Both the position numbers and the translations under genes were made by a program. Positions 35,113-46,199 of a stretch of DNA of 64,000 bases are shown here, piece after piece; within the stretch, counting starts at the first letter, position 1; each line of letters begins with the position of its first letter. A model generated the notes under the pieces. It was not told where the DNA came from. It worked only from the letters and a program-made list of their open reading frames with translations, and searched no databases. The stretch is from Perspicuibacillus lycopersici. Lineage in GTDB: Bacteria; Bacillota; Bacilli; Bacillales; Caldibacillaceae. The stretch is from the NCBI RefSeq assembly GCF_025660475.1, contig NZ_JAOUSF010000002.1, positions 310,001 through 374,000 of the forward strand, written 5' to 3'.

Positions 35113-35841
35113 CTTTGCTTGTGAGGAATGCGATCTTACGGATTTTGGCTCGCGTTTTTGTTTGCTTTCCGTTTGATACTAACTGTCTATCGGATTTGGG
35201 CTCGCGTTTTTGCTTGCTTTCCTTTTGATAGCCTTTATCTATCGGATTTTGGATCGCGTTTTTGCTCGCTTTCCGTTTGATAGCCTTTATCTAGAGGATT
35301 GTGGCTCGCATTTTTGCTCGCTTTCCGTTTGATAGCTTTTATCTTACGGATTTTGGATCGACTTCCTGCTCACTTTCCGTTTGATACTATCTGTCTATCG
35401 GATTTGGGATCGACTTTTTGCTTGCTTTCCTTTTGATAGACTTTATCTTACGGATTTTGGATCGCGTTTTTGCTCGCTTTCCTTTTGATAGCCTTTATCT
35501 AGAGGATTTTGGATCGACTTCCTGCTCACTTTCCGTTTGATACTATCTGTCTATCGGATTTTGGCTCGCGTTTTTGCTCGCTTTCCGTTTGATAGCCTTT
35601 ATCTAACGGATTTTAGCTCGCGTTTTTTCTTACTTTCCGTTTGATACTATCTGTCTATCGGATTTGGGATCGACTTCTTGCTTGCTTTCCTTTTGATACT
35701 ATCTATCTATCGGATTTTGGCTCGCGTTTTTGCTTACTTTCCGTTTGATACTATCTATCTAACGGATTTCCCACCAATCCCTTGCTTGCTTTCCTTTTAC
35801 TACCCTTTATCTAACGGATTTCCTGCTCACTTACCTGTTAT
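35113..35841. repeat. array 3 of 52-bp repeats (14 copies) ending in the dgoK 3' end
   Basis: The unit CTTTCCGTTTGATA, then a TATC arm and CGGATTTTGG, recurs every 52 bp from 35113 to 35789. A final 41-bp step reaches 35830. There CTTACCTGTTATCA, a copy of the CTTTCCTGTTGATA motif, is also the last codons and stop context of dgoK. The array is thus inserted in, or grew out of, the dgoK-dgoD intergenic region. Same orientation as arrays 1 and 2. Confidence 0.9.
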
Positions 35842-36822
35842 CATTAAATCCCCTATCATTTTCGCACCGATTACAGTCGAGTGCTCGACTTGTTCATCTG
35901 TAGCTTCGATTATTTTTCCGGCAAATAGTTCTGAGAATACTGTTGTGAAAGCAGTACGCAAAGGGTTGCCTCCGCCAATGACTAGCCAATCAAACTGGGA
36001 CAGGTCTACCCTACTTATTAATGCGGCAATATCCGCTCCGATTAATGCTCCGACAAAGTAGTTGGTTCGCTCGGTTTCATCGGCCGGTAAAAATAGGTGC
36101 ATTAATCGTACATGATAGAGTGCACGGGTAAGTCCATGTACCTGTGCTGCTTTCACTCCCATCAGTAAAAACTTCTTTTCCACTGTTGAGAGCAAGTCTT
36201 TGTTAAGGGAATCACGCAAAATCGTGTCCGTTCCTAAAACACTGATTGCTTCGCCACAAAGGGTGGATAAACAGGAGGTGATCGTTCTATCGTCGACCAT
36301 GACAAATTTCGTATGGGATCCTGGTAGGACCATCATCCCCTTCCCATGCAAACGTAATTGCTCAAGCAGCCCAAATGTTTCCACTTCTTCTCCACGCATC
36401 ACGTCCAGTTGGTCGATGTTCTCCAGTTGCTCCTCGGCTGTAGCAGTAAGCTTATTTTTCATTCCTGGAATGTATATGCATGGAATGTTCATGAGCTGCG
36501 GAGAAATATCTAGTTTCGCACCTTTTGCAAAATCTCCTAGATTAGCAGGTCCACACACATAAGGTACTTCATAGAGTCCGAGATTAGATGTAATCATACC
36601 AGAGGCAACGATATATTTTACCTCCTGCTGCTTACAATGGTTGCGTACGAATAATTCCTTCATTCCCTCTCGTAATGCATCGGAAAGCAGTTCTTTTCTG
36701 CCATCAATCGCGATATTTTTAATACCGACATTTTTCTTCACAACATCTACTACCCGACTATTCGCATCCACTAGCCGTATTCGTGAATTGGTTGTACCCG
36801 AATCGATCATGATAATATACAT
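35827..36822 (-). CDS. dgoK: 2-dehydro-3-deoxygalactonokinase
   Basis: The 331 residues begin IIMIDSGTTNSRIRLVD, the phosphate-1 loop of the DgoK kinase family (ASKHA fold). A hinge is at GSHTKFVMVDD with VLPGSHTK, and a C-terminal GGGNPLRTAF. It phosphorylates 2-keto-3-deoxygalactonate. It starts 15 bp after the aldolase stop. The last residues (MITGK) lie within the final repeat unit of array 3, so the C-terminus is set by the repeat. Confidence 0.86.
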   Translation of the reverse strand: MYIIMIDSGTTNSRIRLVDANSRVVDVVKKNVGIKNIAIDGRKELLSDALREGMKELFVRNHCKQQEVKYIVASGMITSNLGLYEVPYVCGPANLGDFAKGAKLDISPQLMNIPCIYIPGMKNKLTATAEEQLENIDQLDVMRGEEVETFGLLEQLRLHGKGMMVLPGSHTKFVMVDDRTITSCLSTLCGEAISVLGTDTILRDSLNKDLLSTVEKKFLLMGVKAAQVHGLTRALYHVRLMHLFLPADETERTNYFVGALIGADIAALISRVDLSQFDWLVIGGGNPLRTAFTTVFSELFAGKIIEATDEQVEHSTVIGAKMIGDLMITGK

Positions 36823-36837
36823 AGTTTTTTCTCCCAG

Positions 36838-37482
36838 CTATTGATTGATCTTTCTTTTTCCAGCGGAAACAAATTGTTGCGCTCGTTCCTGGATTTCTTG
36901 AAATTTTTTTTGCTGGATTAATGCTTCGCTTACGAGTGAAGAACCAATGCCAATTGCAAAACTGCCACAGACAACAAACTCGTCGATATTAGTCAAATCA
37001 ACCCCGCCAACTGGAATATATTTCACCTTTGGTAGGGGACCCTTCAAGTCGTTAATGTACTGGGCACCAACAGACCTTATTGGAAAAATTTTTACAGCAG
37101 GTGCTCCAAGCGTACAGGCTTTGATAATTTCGGTTGCTGTGAACACGCCAGGAAAAAACGGGACTTGCTGTTCTGTTGCTACTTGCAGAGCTCCTTCATC
37201 CAAATTCGGTGATAATAAAAATGCTGCACCTGCTTGTATCGCTTGTTTCGCATCTACGGCATTAACAACAGTGCCTACGCCAACTAGCATGTCAGGGTAG
37301 TTTGCTTGAATCCTTTTGATTCCTTTTAGTGCATTCGGCGTATTCATTGTAATTTCGATTAAACGAATACCGCCAGTATAGAGCGCTTCGACAACAGAAT
37401 CTAAATCTTGGAGCGATTCACTTCGAATAATCGAAATGATTTTCTCCTCCTTTATTCGCTGTAATATTTTCTCCACACGCAT
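36838..37482 (-). CDS. dgoA: 2-dehydro-3-deoxy-6-phosphogalactonate aldolase
   Basis: The 214 residues match KDPG/KDPGal class I aldolases: EITMNTPNALKGI, GVGTVVNAVDAKQAIQAGAAFLLSPN, VFTATEIIKACTLGAPAVKIFP (Schiff-base Lys in VKIFP) and VPVGGVDLTNI. Cleavage gives pyruvate and glyceraldehyde-3-phosphate. Upstream is lacZ, with a 101-bp spacer containing a large CACGTG hairpin. dgoK follows at once. KDPG versus KDPGal specificity is decided here by the neighbours. Confidence 0.86.
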   Translation of the reverse strand: MRVEKILQRIKEEKIISIIRSESLQDLDSVVEALYTGGIRLIEITMNTPNALKGIKRIQANYPDMLVGVGTVVNAVDAKQAIQAGAAFLLSPNLDEGALQVATEQQVPFFPGVFTATEIIKACTLGAPAVKIFPIRSVGAQYINDLKGPLPKVKYIPVGGVDLTNIDEFVVCGSFAIGIGSSLVSEALIQQKKFQEIQERAQQFVSAGKRKINQ

Positions 37483-37503
37483 CTCCTCGTTTTAAAAAGA
37501 ATC

Positions 37504-37571
37504 GGTGTTTCACGTGAGGATGTTAACTTTTCCAAAGCATCTTCGAAAAATATATTCTCACGTGGAACACC
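37504..37571 (-). other. large hairpin between lacZ and dgoA
   Basis: The 15-nt arms GGTGTTTCACGTGAG and CTCACGTGGAACACC (one mismatch) enclose 38 nt that can form an inner GATG/CATC stem. On the minus strand the outer stem is followed by GATTCTTTTT. It could act as an intercistronic attenuator or a processing/stability element, lowering dgoA-dgoK expression relative to lacZ. Confidence 0.6.
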
Positions 37572-37583
37572 TTTATTTTTTAT

Positions 37584-40778
<3,195 letters not shown>

Positions 40779-40819
40779 TTATAAAAAAACGATAGTTCCC
40801 TGGAAAAAGGGTAGAATTC

Positions 40820-41650
40820 CTACCCTTTGACCGAGCCGCCAAAAATTCCGGAAACGAAATGCTTTTGGAATAGCAAAAATAAAATTAACATTGGTAGTAA
40901 GCCAATGACAGCTGCCACCATTACTTGACCATATTGAACAACTTGACCTGGCTGCACCATCATCGATAGCATCAATGGCAATGTATAGAGTTCCTTTGAT
41001 GATACGACAACAAGTGGCCAAATAAAGTTACCCCATTGCTGCATAAAGGTAACAATTCCTAATGCGGCACAGGCTGGCTTCATTGTTGGCAACACGATTC
41101 GGAAAAAGATGCCGAAATCATTACAGCCATCTATACGTGCCGCTTCAATTAAGTCATCTGGAAAACTAATCATTTGCTGACGCATGAGAAATACACCAAA
41201 TGGCGTTACTAAATGCGGAATGATCAATGCATAATACGTGTCAATCCAGTCCAAATTCATCATCGTAATGAACATTGGCACAAGCATGACCTGGGTTGGT
41301 ACCATCATAATTAATAGAACAGAAGAAAATAACAGCTCTCGTCCTTTAAACTTATATTTTGCAAAAGCATATCCTGCCAAAGCAGCAAACAAAATCGTTG
41401 TGATTGTCGTTATACCGGAGACGATAATACTATTGAGTAGTGCACGCCAAATCGGCCAATTATCCATTAAATTCGATAGGTTGTTAAATAAATTTCCGTC
41501 CGGAATTAGCTTCGGTGGTACTTTAAAAATATCGGACTCCCCTAATGTCGAGGCAGTAAACATCCAATAGAAGGGGAAAACCGAGATGGTAATGCCAATC
41601 AGTACAAAAATATACAACAATAATTTGTTAAAGCTCCTGCGACTGTTCAT
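40820..41650 (-). CDS. ABC sugar transporter permease (MalG/AraQ type)
   Basis: The 276 residues have six membrane helices and the EAA loop EAARIDGCNDFGIFFRIVLP that contacts the ATPase. The ATG at 41650, with GGAGGGG 9 nt upstream, is chosen over a start 18 codons earlier that overlaps the preceding gene. The gene starts 1 bp after the MalF-type permease stop, so the two are coupled. No ATPase is in the cluster. A shared MsmX-type ATPase encoded elsewhere is expected. Confidence 0.88.
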   Translation of the reverse strand: MNSRRSFNKLLLYIFVLIGITISVFPFYWMFTASTLGESDIFKVPPKLIPDGNLFNNLSNLMDNWPIWRALLNSIIVSGITTITTILFAALAGYAFAKYKFKGRELLFSSVLLIMMVPTQVMLVPMFITMMNLDWIDTYYALIIPHLVTPFGVFLMRQQMISFPDDLIEAARIDGCNDFGIFFRIVLPTMKPACAALGIVTFMQQWGNFIWPLVVVSSKELYTLPLMLSMMVQPGQVVQYGQVMVAAVIGLLPMLILFLLFQKHFVSGIFGGSVKG

Positions 41651-41651
41651 G

Positions 41652-42578
41652 TTAGATTTCCCCTCCTTTTGATAATTTGATTTGGAAGTACGATAGCACT
41701 CCAATAATGGTTGTCACCACATAAGCACCTGCAGAGGCTAAACCAAAATCAAACGAGCCAAATGCTTTATCATACAAATATAAAATAACGGTCGTTGTTT
41801 CTCCTCTTGGTCCACCACCAGTTAAATTAAACGGCTCTGCAAATAGCTGTAATGTACCAATTGTCGAGATAATCGCACAAAAGAGAATGACTGGCTTCAG
41901 CATTGGAATGGTGATTTTAAAAAATGTCGTAAGCTTGCCTGCGCCGTCAATGCTGGCAGATTCATATAAATCCTTTGGCACGGATTGGAGACCGGAAAGA
42001 ATAATAATCGCGTTATAACCAGTCCAGCGCCAGGTAACGGCACAAATGATTAAAATTTTTGCCCAAGTACCATCGGAAAACCATTTAATTGGACCAATGC
42101 CGATGCCACCTAGTGCTTGATTGATCATGCCGTATGTTTCATTAAATAACAGCGAAAATACTAAGGAATACGTAACTAAATCAATCAATACTGGGAGGAA
42201 AAATCCTAAACGAATCGCCCCTTTAAAGCGAAGACTTTTCGAATTAATGACAGTGGCAACTAATGTCGCTAATGTCAGCATGATTGGAACTTGAATACAT
42301 AAAATCAATGCCGTTGTTCCAAGCGAATCCCAAAAGATGGGATCCGCAAATAATTTTTTATAGTTTTCTAAGCCGACAAATGTGGTTGTACCTGCACGCC
42401 ATTGGCCGAAGCTCAAGACGAACGAATAGATCATCGGATACAGCATGAATACGGCAAAGATTAAAAAATATGGTGTGATAAAAACGTACGGACTTAAATT
42501 AAGTAAGCGAAATTTCTTTTTTTGTTTCGGCTGCTTCGGAGCTAGTTCTGGACTTTTTTCGATTTGCGTTTGCATCAC
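41652..42578 (-). CDS. ABC sugar transporter permease (MalF/UgpA type)
   Basis: The 308 residues have six helices after a soluble, basic N-terminus (APKQPKQKKKFRL). The EAA loop is YESASIDGAGKLTTFFKITIP, followed by a GGGPRGET segment. It is the first permease of the two-permease carbohydrate uptake (CUT1) type importer. It begins 34 bp after the binding-protein gene. Confidence 0.88.
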   Translation of the reverse strand: MMQTQIEKSPELAPKQPKQKKKFRLLNLSPYVFITPYFLIFAVFMLYPMIYSFVLSFGQWRAGTTTFVGLENYKKLFADPIFWDSLGTTALILCIQVPIMLTLATLVATVINSKSLRFKGAIRLGFFLPVLIDLVTYSLVFSLLFNETYGMINQALGGIGIGPIKWFSDGTWAKILIICAVTWRWTGYNAIIILSGLQSVPKDLYESASIDGAGKLTTFFKITIPMLKPVILFCAIISTIGTLQLFAEPFNLTGGGPRGETTTVILYLYDKAFGSFDFGLASAGAYVVTTIIGVLSYFQIKLSKGGEI

Positions 42579-42612
42579 CTTACCACTTCCTTATGACGAA
42601 TAAATTTGAACC

Positions 42613-43932
42613 TTACTGTCCACTAATTTCAAGTCCGGTATCTCGAGCTGCTGTCTCTTCTGCTGCTTTAAATGCTTCTACTGTGTCTTTCCCTTCGAGA
42701 ATATCGTTCATTGCTCCAATTAAAGCGCTATTCACATCTAAGAAATGTGCACCATAATCAATTGGTGGGATATCCGTAGACAATTGGCCGAAAAATTCCG
42801 ATAGGGCAACACCAAAATAGTCATCCACTGCTTTAAAGTTTTCTGTTTCGTAATACGGCTGCCAGGAAGGGAATAGACCATATTTCATTTGCACATCTTC
42901 GCCTTCATTTGTCATTAATGTATATTCCATAAATGCCCAAGCTAGTTCTGGATTTTCTGATTGTGTTGTAATTGCAAGAACAGAACCACCGGAATGGGAT
43001 TGGTTTGGACCGCCTTCCGTAAATGCTGGCATTGGCATTAATCCCCATTTACCTTTTTGATCTGCCGCTTGGTTTTTAATTGTCCCTGCATACCAAACTG
43101 GATAGATCGTTGTCGCTACTTGATTGTTAACAAAAGTCCGGATACGGTCATCCCATGTTGGCGCATCTAACACAATTCCTGCATCGACAATCTTTTTAAA
43201 CATTTCCGCTGACTGAATCGATTCATCGGAAGCAAATTTTATTTTGCCGTCCTCGTCATAATATTGACCACCTAACTGATTCAGCATCATCCGGTACAAT
43301 TCCACGACATCGTCAGAATTTAAGCTGAGCGAAACCATGCTGACCCCTTCATTTGCTTCTTGAATCTTCAATCCTGCTTCAATATATTTATCCCAAGTCG
43401 TAATGCTTGCTGGATCTACCCCTGCATTTTCAAAAAAGTCTTTGCGGTAATAAACTGCTACTGGCCCTAAATCCCAAGGTAGTGCCATAATTTTTCCATC
43501 CGAATCCTTTGTTAAATTTAATGCAACTTCTGCAAACTCATTGGCATGGTCACCAAGGCGATCGGTAAGATCCACAAATTGCCCTTCAAATACTTCCATA
43601 AAGTTTGGAAAATCACGTTGTTGCACTTGAACAATATCTGGTGCCCCTTTTCCTGAGGTTAATGGTGGTGTAATACTGTTATAATCACTTGTGACATACT
43701 CGATGTTGATTTTTGTATTTGGATATTTTTTCATAAAACCTTCCGCTGTTTCCGTTAAAGCATCTGCCGCTGTATTCCAGCTAGCAACTGTGATTTCTCC
43801 TGACAACTCTTCATCTGGAGCTTCTGCAGATAATGCATCAACCCCTGCTGAAGACTTTCCACCGGAGCAAGCGCTTAAAATGAACATCATTGCAGTTAAC
43901 AAAACAAATGCTTTCCAAAAATGCTTTTTCAT
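42613..43932 (-). CDS. ABC sugar transporter substrate-binding lipoprotein
   Basis: A type 1 extracellular solute-binding protein: lipobox FILSACSGG, then GEITVASWNTAADAL, MALPWDLGPVAVYYRKDFFENAGVDP and the usual trailing KGKWGLMPMPAFTEGG. Starting at the ATG at 43932 (GGGGG 9 nt upstream) gives 439 residues with a normal lipoprotein signal. The same frame begins at a GTG at 44004 with an even better AAGGAGGTGATG site, adding 24 residues with a hydrophobic MFSLLLSMGL; which is used is open. The ligand is probably a beta-galactoside, given lacZ downstream. Confidence 0.88.
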   Translation of the reverse strand: MKKHFWKAFVLLTAMMFILSACSGGKSSAGVDALSAEAPDEELSGEITVASWNTAADALTETAEGFMKKYPNTKINIEYVTSDYNSITPPLTSGKGAPDIVQVQQRDFPNFMEVFEGQFVDLTDRLGDHANEFAEVALNLTKDSDGKIMALPWDLGPVAVYYRKDFFENAGVDPASITTWDKYIEAGLKIQEANEGVSMVSLSLNSDDVVELYRMMLNQLGGQYYDEDGKIKFASDESIQSAEMFKKIVDAGIVLDAPTWDDRIRTFVNNQVATTIYPVWYAGTIKNQAADQKGKWGLMPMPAFTEGGPNQSHSGGSVLAITTQSENPELAWAFMEYTLMTNEGEDVQMKYGLFPSWQPYYETENFKAVDDYFGVALSEFFGQLSTDIPPIDYGAHFLDVNSALIGAMNDILEGKDTVEAFKAAEETAARDTGLEISGQ

Positions 43933-44040
43933 TTTTTTATACCCCCAAAATTTTTTATCTTCCATACCTTTGCGTAAACCCATAGATAACAACAGTGAAA
44001 ACACCCATCACCTCCTTAAAAAAGTAGAATAATAGATTTT

Positions 44041-44054
44041 TTAAAACGCTTACA
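44041..44054. promoter_or_regulatory. candidate catabolite-responsive element before the uptake operon
   Basis: TTAAAACGCTTACA differs at one position from the CcpA consensus TGWAANCGNTNWCA. It lies between the IclR gene and the binding-protein gene in the expected promoter zone. Confidence 0.5.
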
Positions 44055-44062
44055 ATCAATGG

Positions 44063-44842
44063 TTAGTTATTTTGATAATGTCCTAAGCTGGAAGATATTT
44101 GATTAGCACAATAGATGACTTTTTTTGCAATAGGTTCAATCATAGAGGTAGGGAAGCGATAAATAGGTGCTGTAATACTGATACCTGCTATCACTCTGTT
44201 TTCGTGGTTGAATATTGGGGCTGCTACACATCGAATACCAAGCTCATGCTCTTGATTATCGATGGAATAACCCCTGAGCTGAATATCCTGCAAATGCTGT
44301 TGTAATTCTTCTTTAGATGTTATGGTGTATTCTGTATATTTTTTAAAGCTTTCTTTTTCCATGATTCTATTTTTATCACAATCTGGTAAATAGGCTAAAA
44401 TGGCTTTCCCCACACCAGTACAATAAAATGGCGCTCTTCTTCCAATTCGTGAATACATTCGAATCGAATGTGGACTTTCCATCTTATCGATATAAACGAG
44501 CTCATCATTTTCCACTACAACTAAATGGATGGTTTCCTTTATTTCATGGGCAACTTCATCGAGATATGGCCTTGCTACCGCTCGAATATCCAGGCTATTT
44601 AAAATCACATCACTGAACTCGACTAATTTTAGCCCTAATAAGTATTTGCTTGTTTGTACATCCTGCTTCACAAATCCGAATTTCTCTAATGATTGGATTA
44701 GGCGATGAACCGTGCTCTTTGAAATTGCTAGGTCACGAGCAATCTCTGTAATACCTAACCCACTTAAATTTTCCTTCAACAGTTCTAGTATGGTTAAAGC
44801 CCGTTCAACTGATTGTACGGAGGATTTCTCTTGTTTAATAAT
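44063..44842 (-). CDS. IclR-family regulator, ATT start proposed
   Basis: The winged-helix N-terminus is SVQSVERALTILELL, then GITEIARDLAISKSTVHRLIQSLEKFGF. The ligand domain has RPYLDEVAHEIKETIHLVV, RIGRRAPFYCTGVGKAILA and RCVAAPIFNHENRVIAGISI. The only ATG/GTG/TTG in frame is a TTG at 44779, which would remove the first helix. A stop lies just before two ATT codons at 44842 and 44839, and a full GGAGGTGATCC stands right upstream. So initiation at ATT giving about 260 residues is proposed. It sits upstream of the importer-lacZ-dgo cluster and probably controls it. Confidence 0.78.
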   Translation of the reverse strand: MIKQEKSSVQSVERALTILELLKENLSGLGITEIARDLAISKSTVHRLIQSLEKFGFVKQDVQTSKYLLGLKLVEFSDVILNSLDIRAVARPYLDEVAHEIKETIHLVVVENDELVYIDKMESPHSIRMYSRIGRRAPFYCTGVGKAILAYLPDCDKNRIMEKESFKKYTEYTITSKEELQQHLQDIQLRGYSIDNQEHELGIRCVAAPIFNHENRVIAGISITAPIYRFPTSMIEPIAKKVIYCANQISSSLGHYQNN

Positions 44843-44916
44843 GGATCACCTCCCTTTCCCGTTGTTTCGTGTTCCTTATTACGGAATATTGTTCCAATAT
44901 CGGAATGAATACCTAC

Positions 44917-44944
44917 AGTATAGCAAAAATGTAAGCGCTGTCAA
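44917..44944 (-). promoter_or_regulatory. IclR gene promoter overlapped by a cre site
   Basis: The minus strand shows TTGACA, a 16-bp spacer and TATACT. TGTAAGCGCTGTCA at 44930-44943 fits the CcpA consensus at every position and covers the -35 and half the spacer. Glucose repression of the regulator is expected. Confidence 0.7.
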
Positions 44945-45304
44945 TTGTAAAGTCAGAAAAAATAATATTTATTGAAAAATGAGTATTTATTCACATATTT
45001 AAGTTTGGAATGATAGAAATGAGTTTGTAGACCTATTTCGATGGAAGCTATTTTGGTAGTAGGGGTAGGTTATGTTCACTCTTGTTTTGGGTTATTGGAG
45101 AGATTTTCGTTAGTTTCTTCCATATTTACCAACTAGATAGAAATTTTAAAATAAAACTATATAATTAATTTTGTAAATATTTTCGTGTGCGAGGTGAATT
45201 TACTATAAATACTTTACGTTTTTGGAGATTATTAAAAAAAGGCTAATGTAGTCTGTTAGAAAAGGTTGTTAGAATTTTTATAGTTGATATTCTCTTACAT
45301 ACAA
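44945..45304. other. intergenic region without recognised genes
   Basis: The 360-bp AT-rich stretch between the IclR promoter and the next terminator has scattered T/G-rich text (GTTCACTCTTGTTTTGGG near 45074). It is faintly like the 52-bp repeats but without a period. No coding frame with a ribosome site was found. Confidence 0.35.
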
Positions 45305-45335
45305 AAAAAGAAACAGAAATGATTCGTTTCTTTTT
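45305..45335 (-). terminator. intrinsic terminator of the 163-residue gene
   Basis: The perfect arms AAAAAGAAAC and GTTTCTTTTT flank 11 nt, with a T run on each strand. Confidence 0.75.
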
Positions 45336-45392
45336 AGCCTTTTATTTTCCTCCCCCGTATTTATACGACTACCTATCATTTCCACCTTTAAT

Positions 45393-45884
45393 TCACGATG
45401 TAGTAGTAAAAATGATGTCCTCAAATACGTCAGGTTTTATTGATGTAATTTTCGTTTCGATAACTGGTCCTGTATGAATATGGATAAAGCTAGCTTCCAG
45501 TTGTAAAATAATGGAAGTTAAATATTGGCTGTCCCCATTAGTAAATCCGTATCCACTCACATGTTTAATTTCTTGTTTTTGAGGAAAATAGCTTGATCCC
45601 GATATAATATGTTTTTGATATGGGGCATCTATCGATTCATATGCAAGCGGTTCGGGAGTCTCTTGCTCCTTCACTATTAGTAAATCGTCTCCTTCCATAG
45701 TTTCCAGCCAATCTAGCTTCCAATACTTTATTTCATTTGTTTTGGAGTTCCTAATCTCTAAAACTGGCTCATCTGATATGAGAATTTGTTTATTCTCATA
45801 TTGGTGTATACTTAATTGTTTGGCATAAATTCCTATTAACAAAGAATCTTTAATAGATTTAAACCTTTCCCATTCTTTTTCCAA
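45393..45884 (-). CDS. cytosolic protein of unknown function
   Basis: The 163-residue protein has no membrane segment or signal. Its TTG start has GGGGGGAG about 5 nt upstream. The sequence is strand-rich (NKQILISDEPVLEIRN, HIISGSSYFP, SIILQLEASFIHIHTG). No family is recognised. It is monocistronic between the two sugar loci. Confidence 0.65.
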   Translation of the reverse strand: MEKEWERFKSIKDSLLIGIYAKQLSIHQYENKQILISDEPVLEIRNSKTNEIKYWKLDWLETMEGDDLLIVKEQETPEPLAYESIDAPYQKHIISGSSYFPQKQEIKHVSGYGFTNGDSQYLTSIILQLEASFIHIHTGPVIETKITSIKPDVFEDIIFTTTS

Positions 45885-46199
45885 ATTACTCCCCCCAATC
45901 GGTTATTGTTTGTTCTTTATGTATGATAAATATTATTAAAATAACCAAATTTATCTTTTGATAGCCATTAAATACTAAAATCCCTGCCTATCATTTTTTG
46001 AATATAGAACTTTACACTGAGATTCTCTATACGTTATATTTTATACTAATTATTCGGAGTTTTAAATAGAAAATATACTAAAAATCCATGTCGTATGATT
46101 ACTATACGCTTATTCTTGGAAAAAAAGGCATCCGCTTCACTCGTACAAGTAAGCACGAATGGGCAGATACCTTTTTATTTTGACTGTTATCGTTAAGAT
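45885..46199. other. gap with imperfect terminator of the GH2 gene
   Basis: The 315-bp region is AT-rich. Near 46124-46180 a long imperfect hairpin (AAAAAAGGCATCCGC against GCAGATACCTTTTT) lies just after the GH2 stop. The remainder probably carries the promoter of the 163-residue gene. Confidence 0.4.

Noticed and set aside
35678..36061. 127-codon plus-strand frame in array 3
   Set aside because: It runs through repeat units and antisense to dgoK. Shadow of a real gene plus repeat.
37504..37571. parS chromosome-partition sites
   Set aside because: Each arm matches only 12 of 16 consensus bases; the second half-site is wrong. Explained better as an RNA hairpin.
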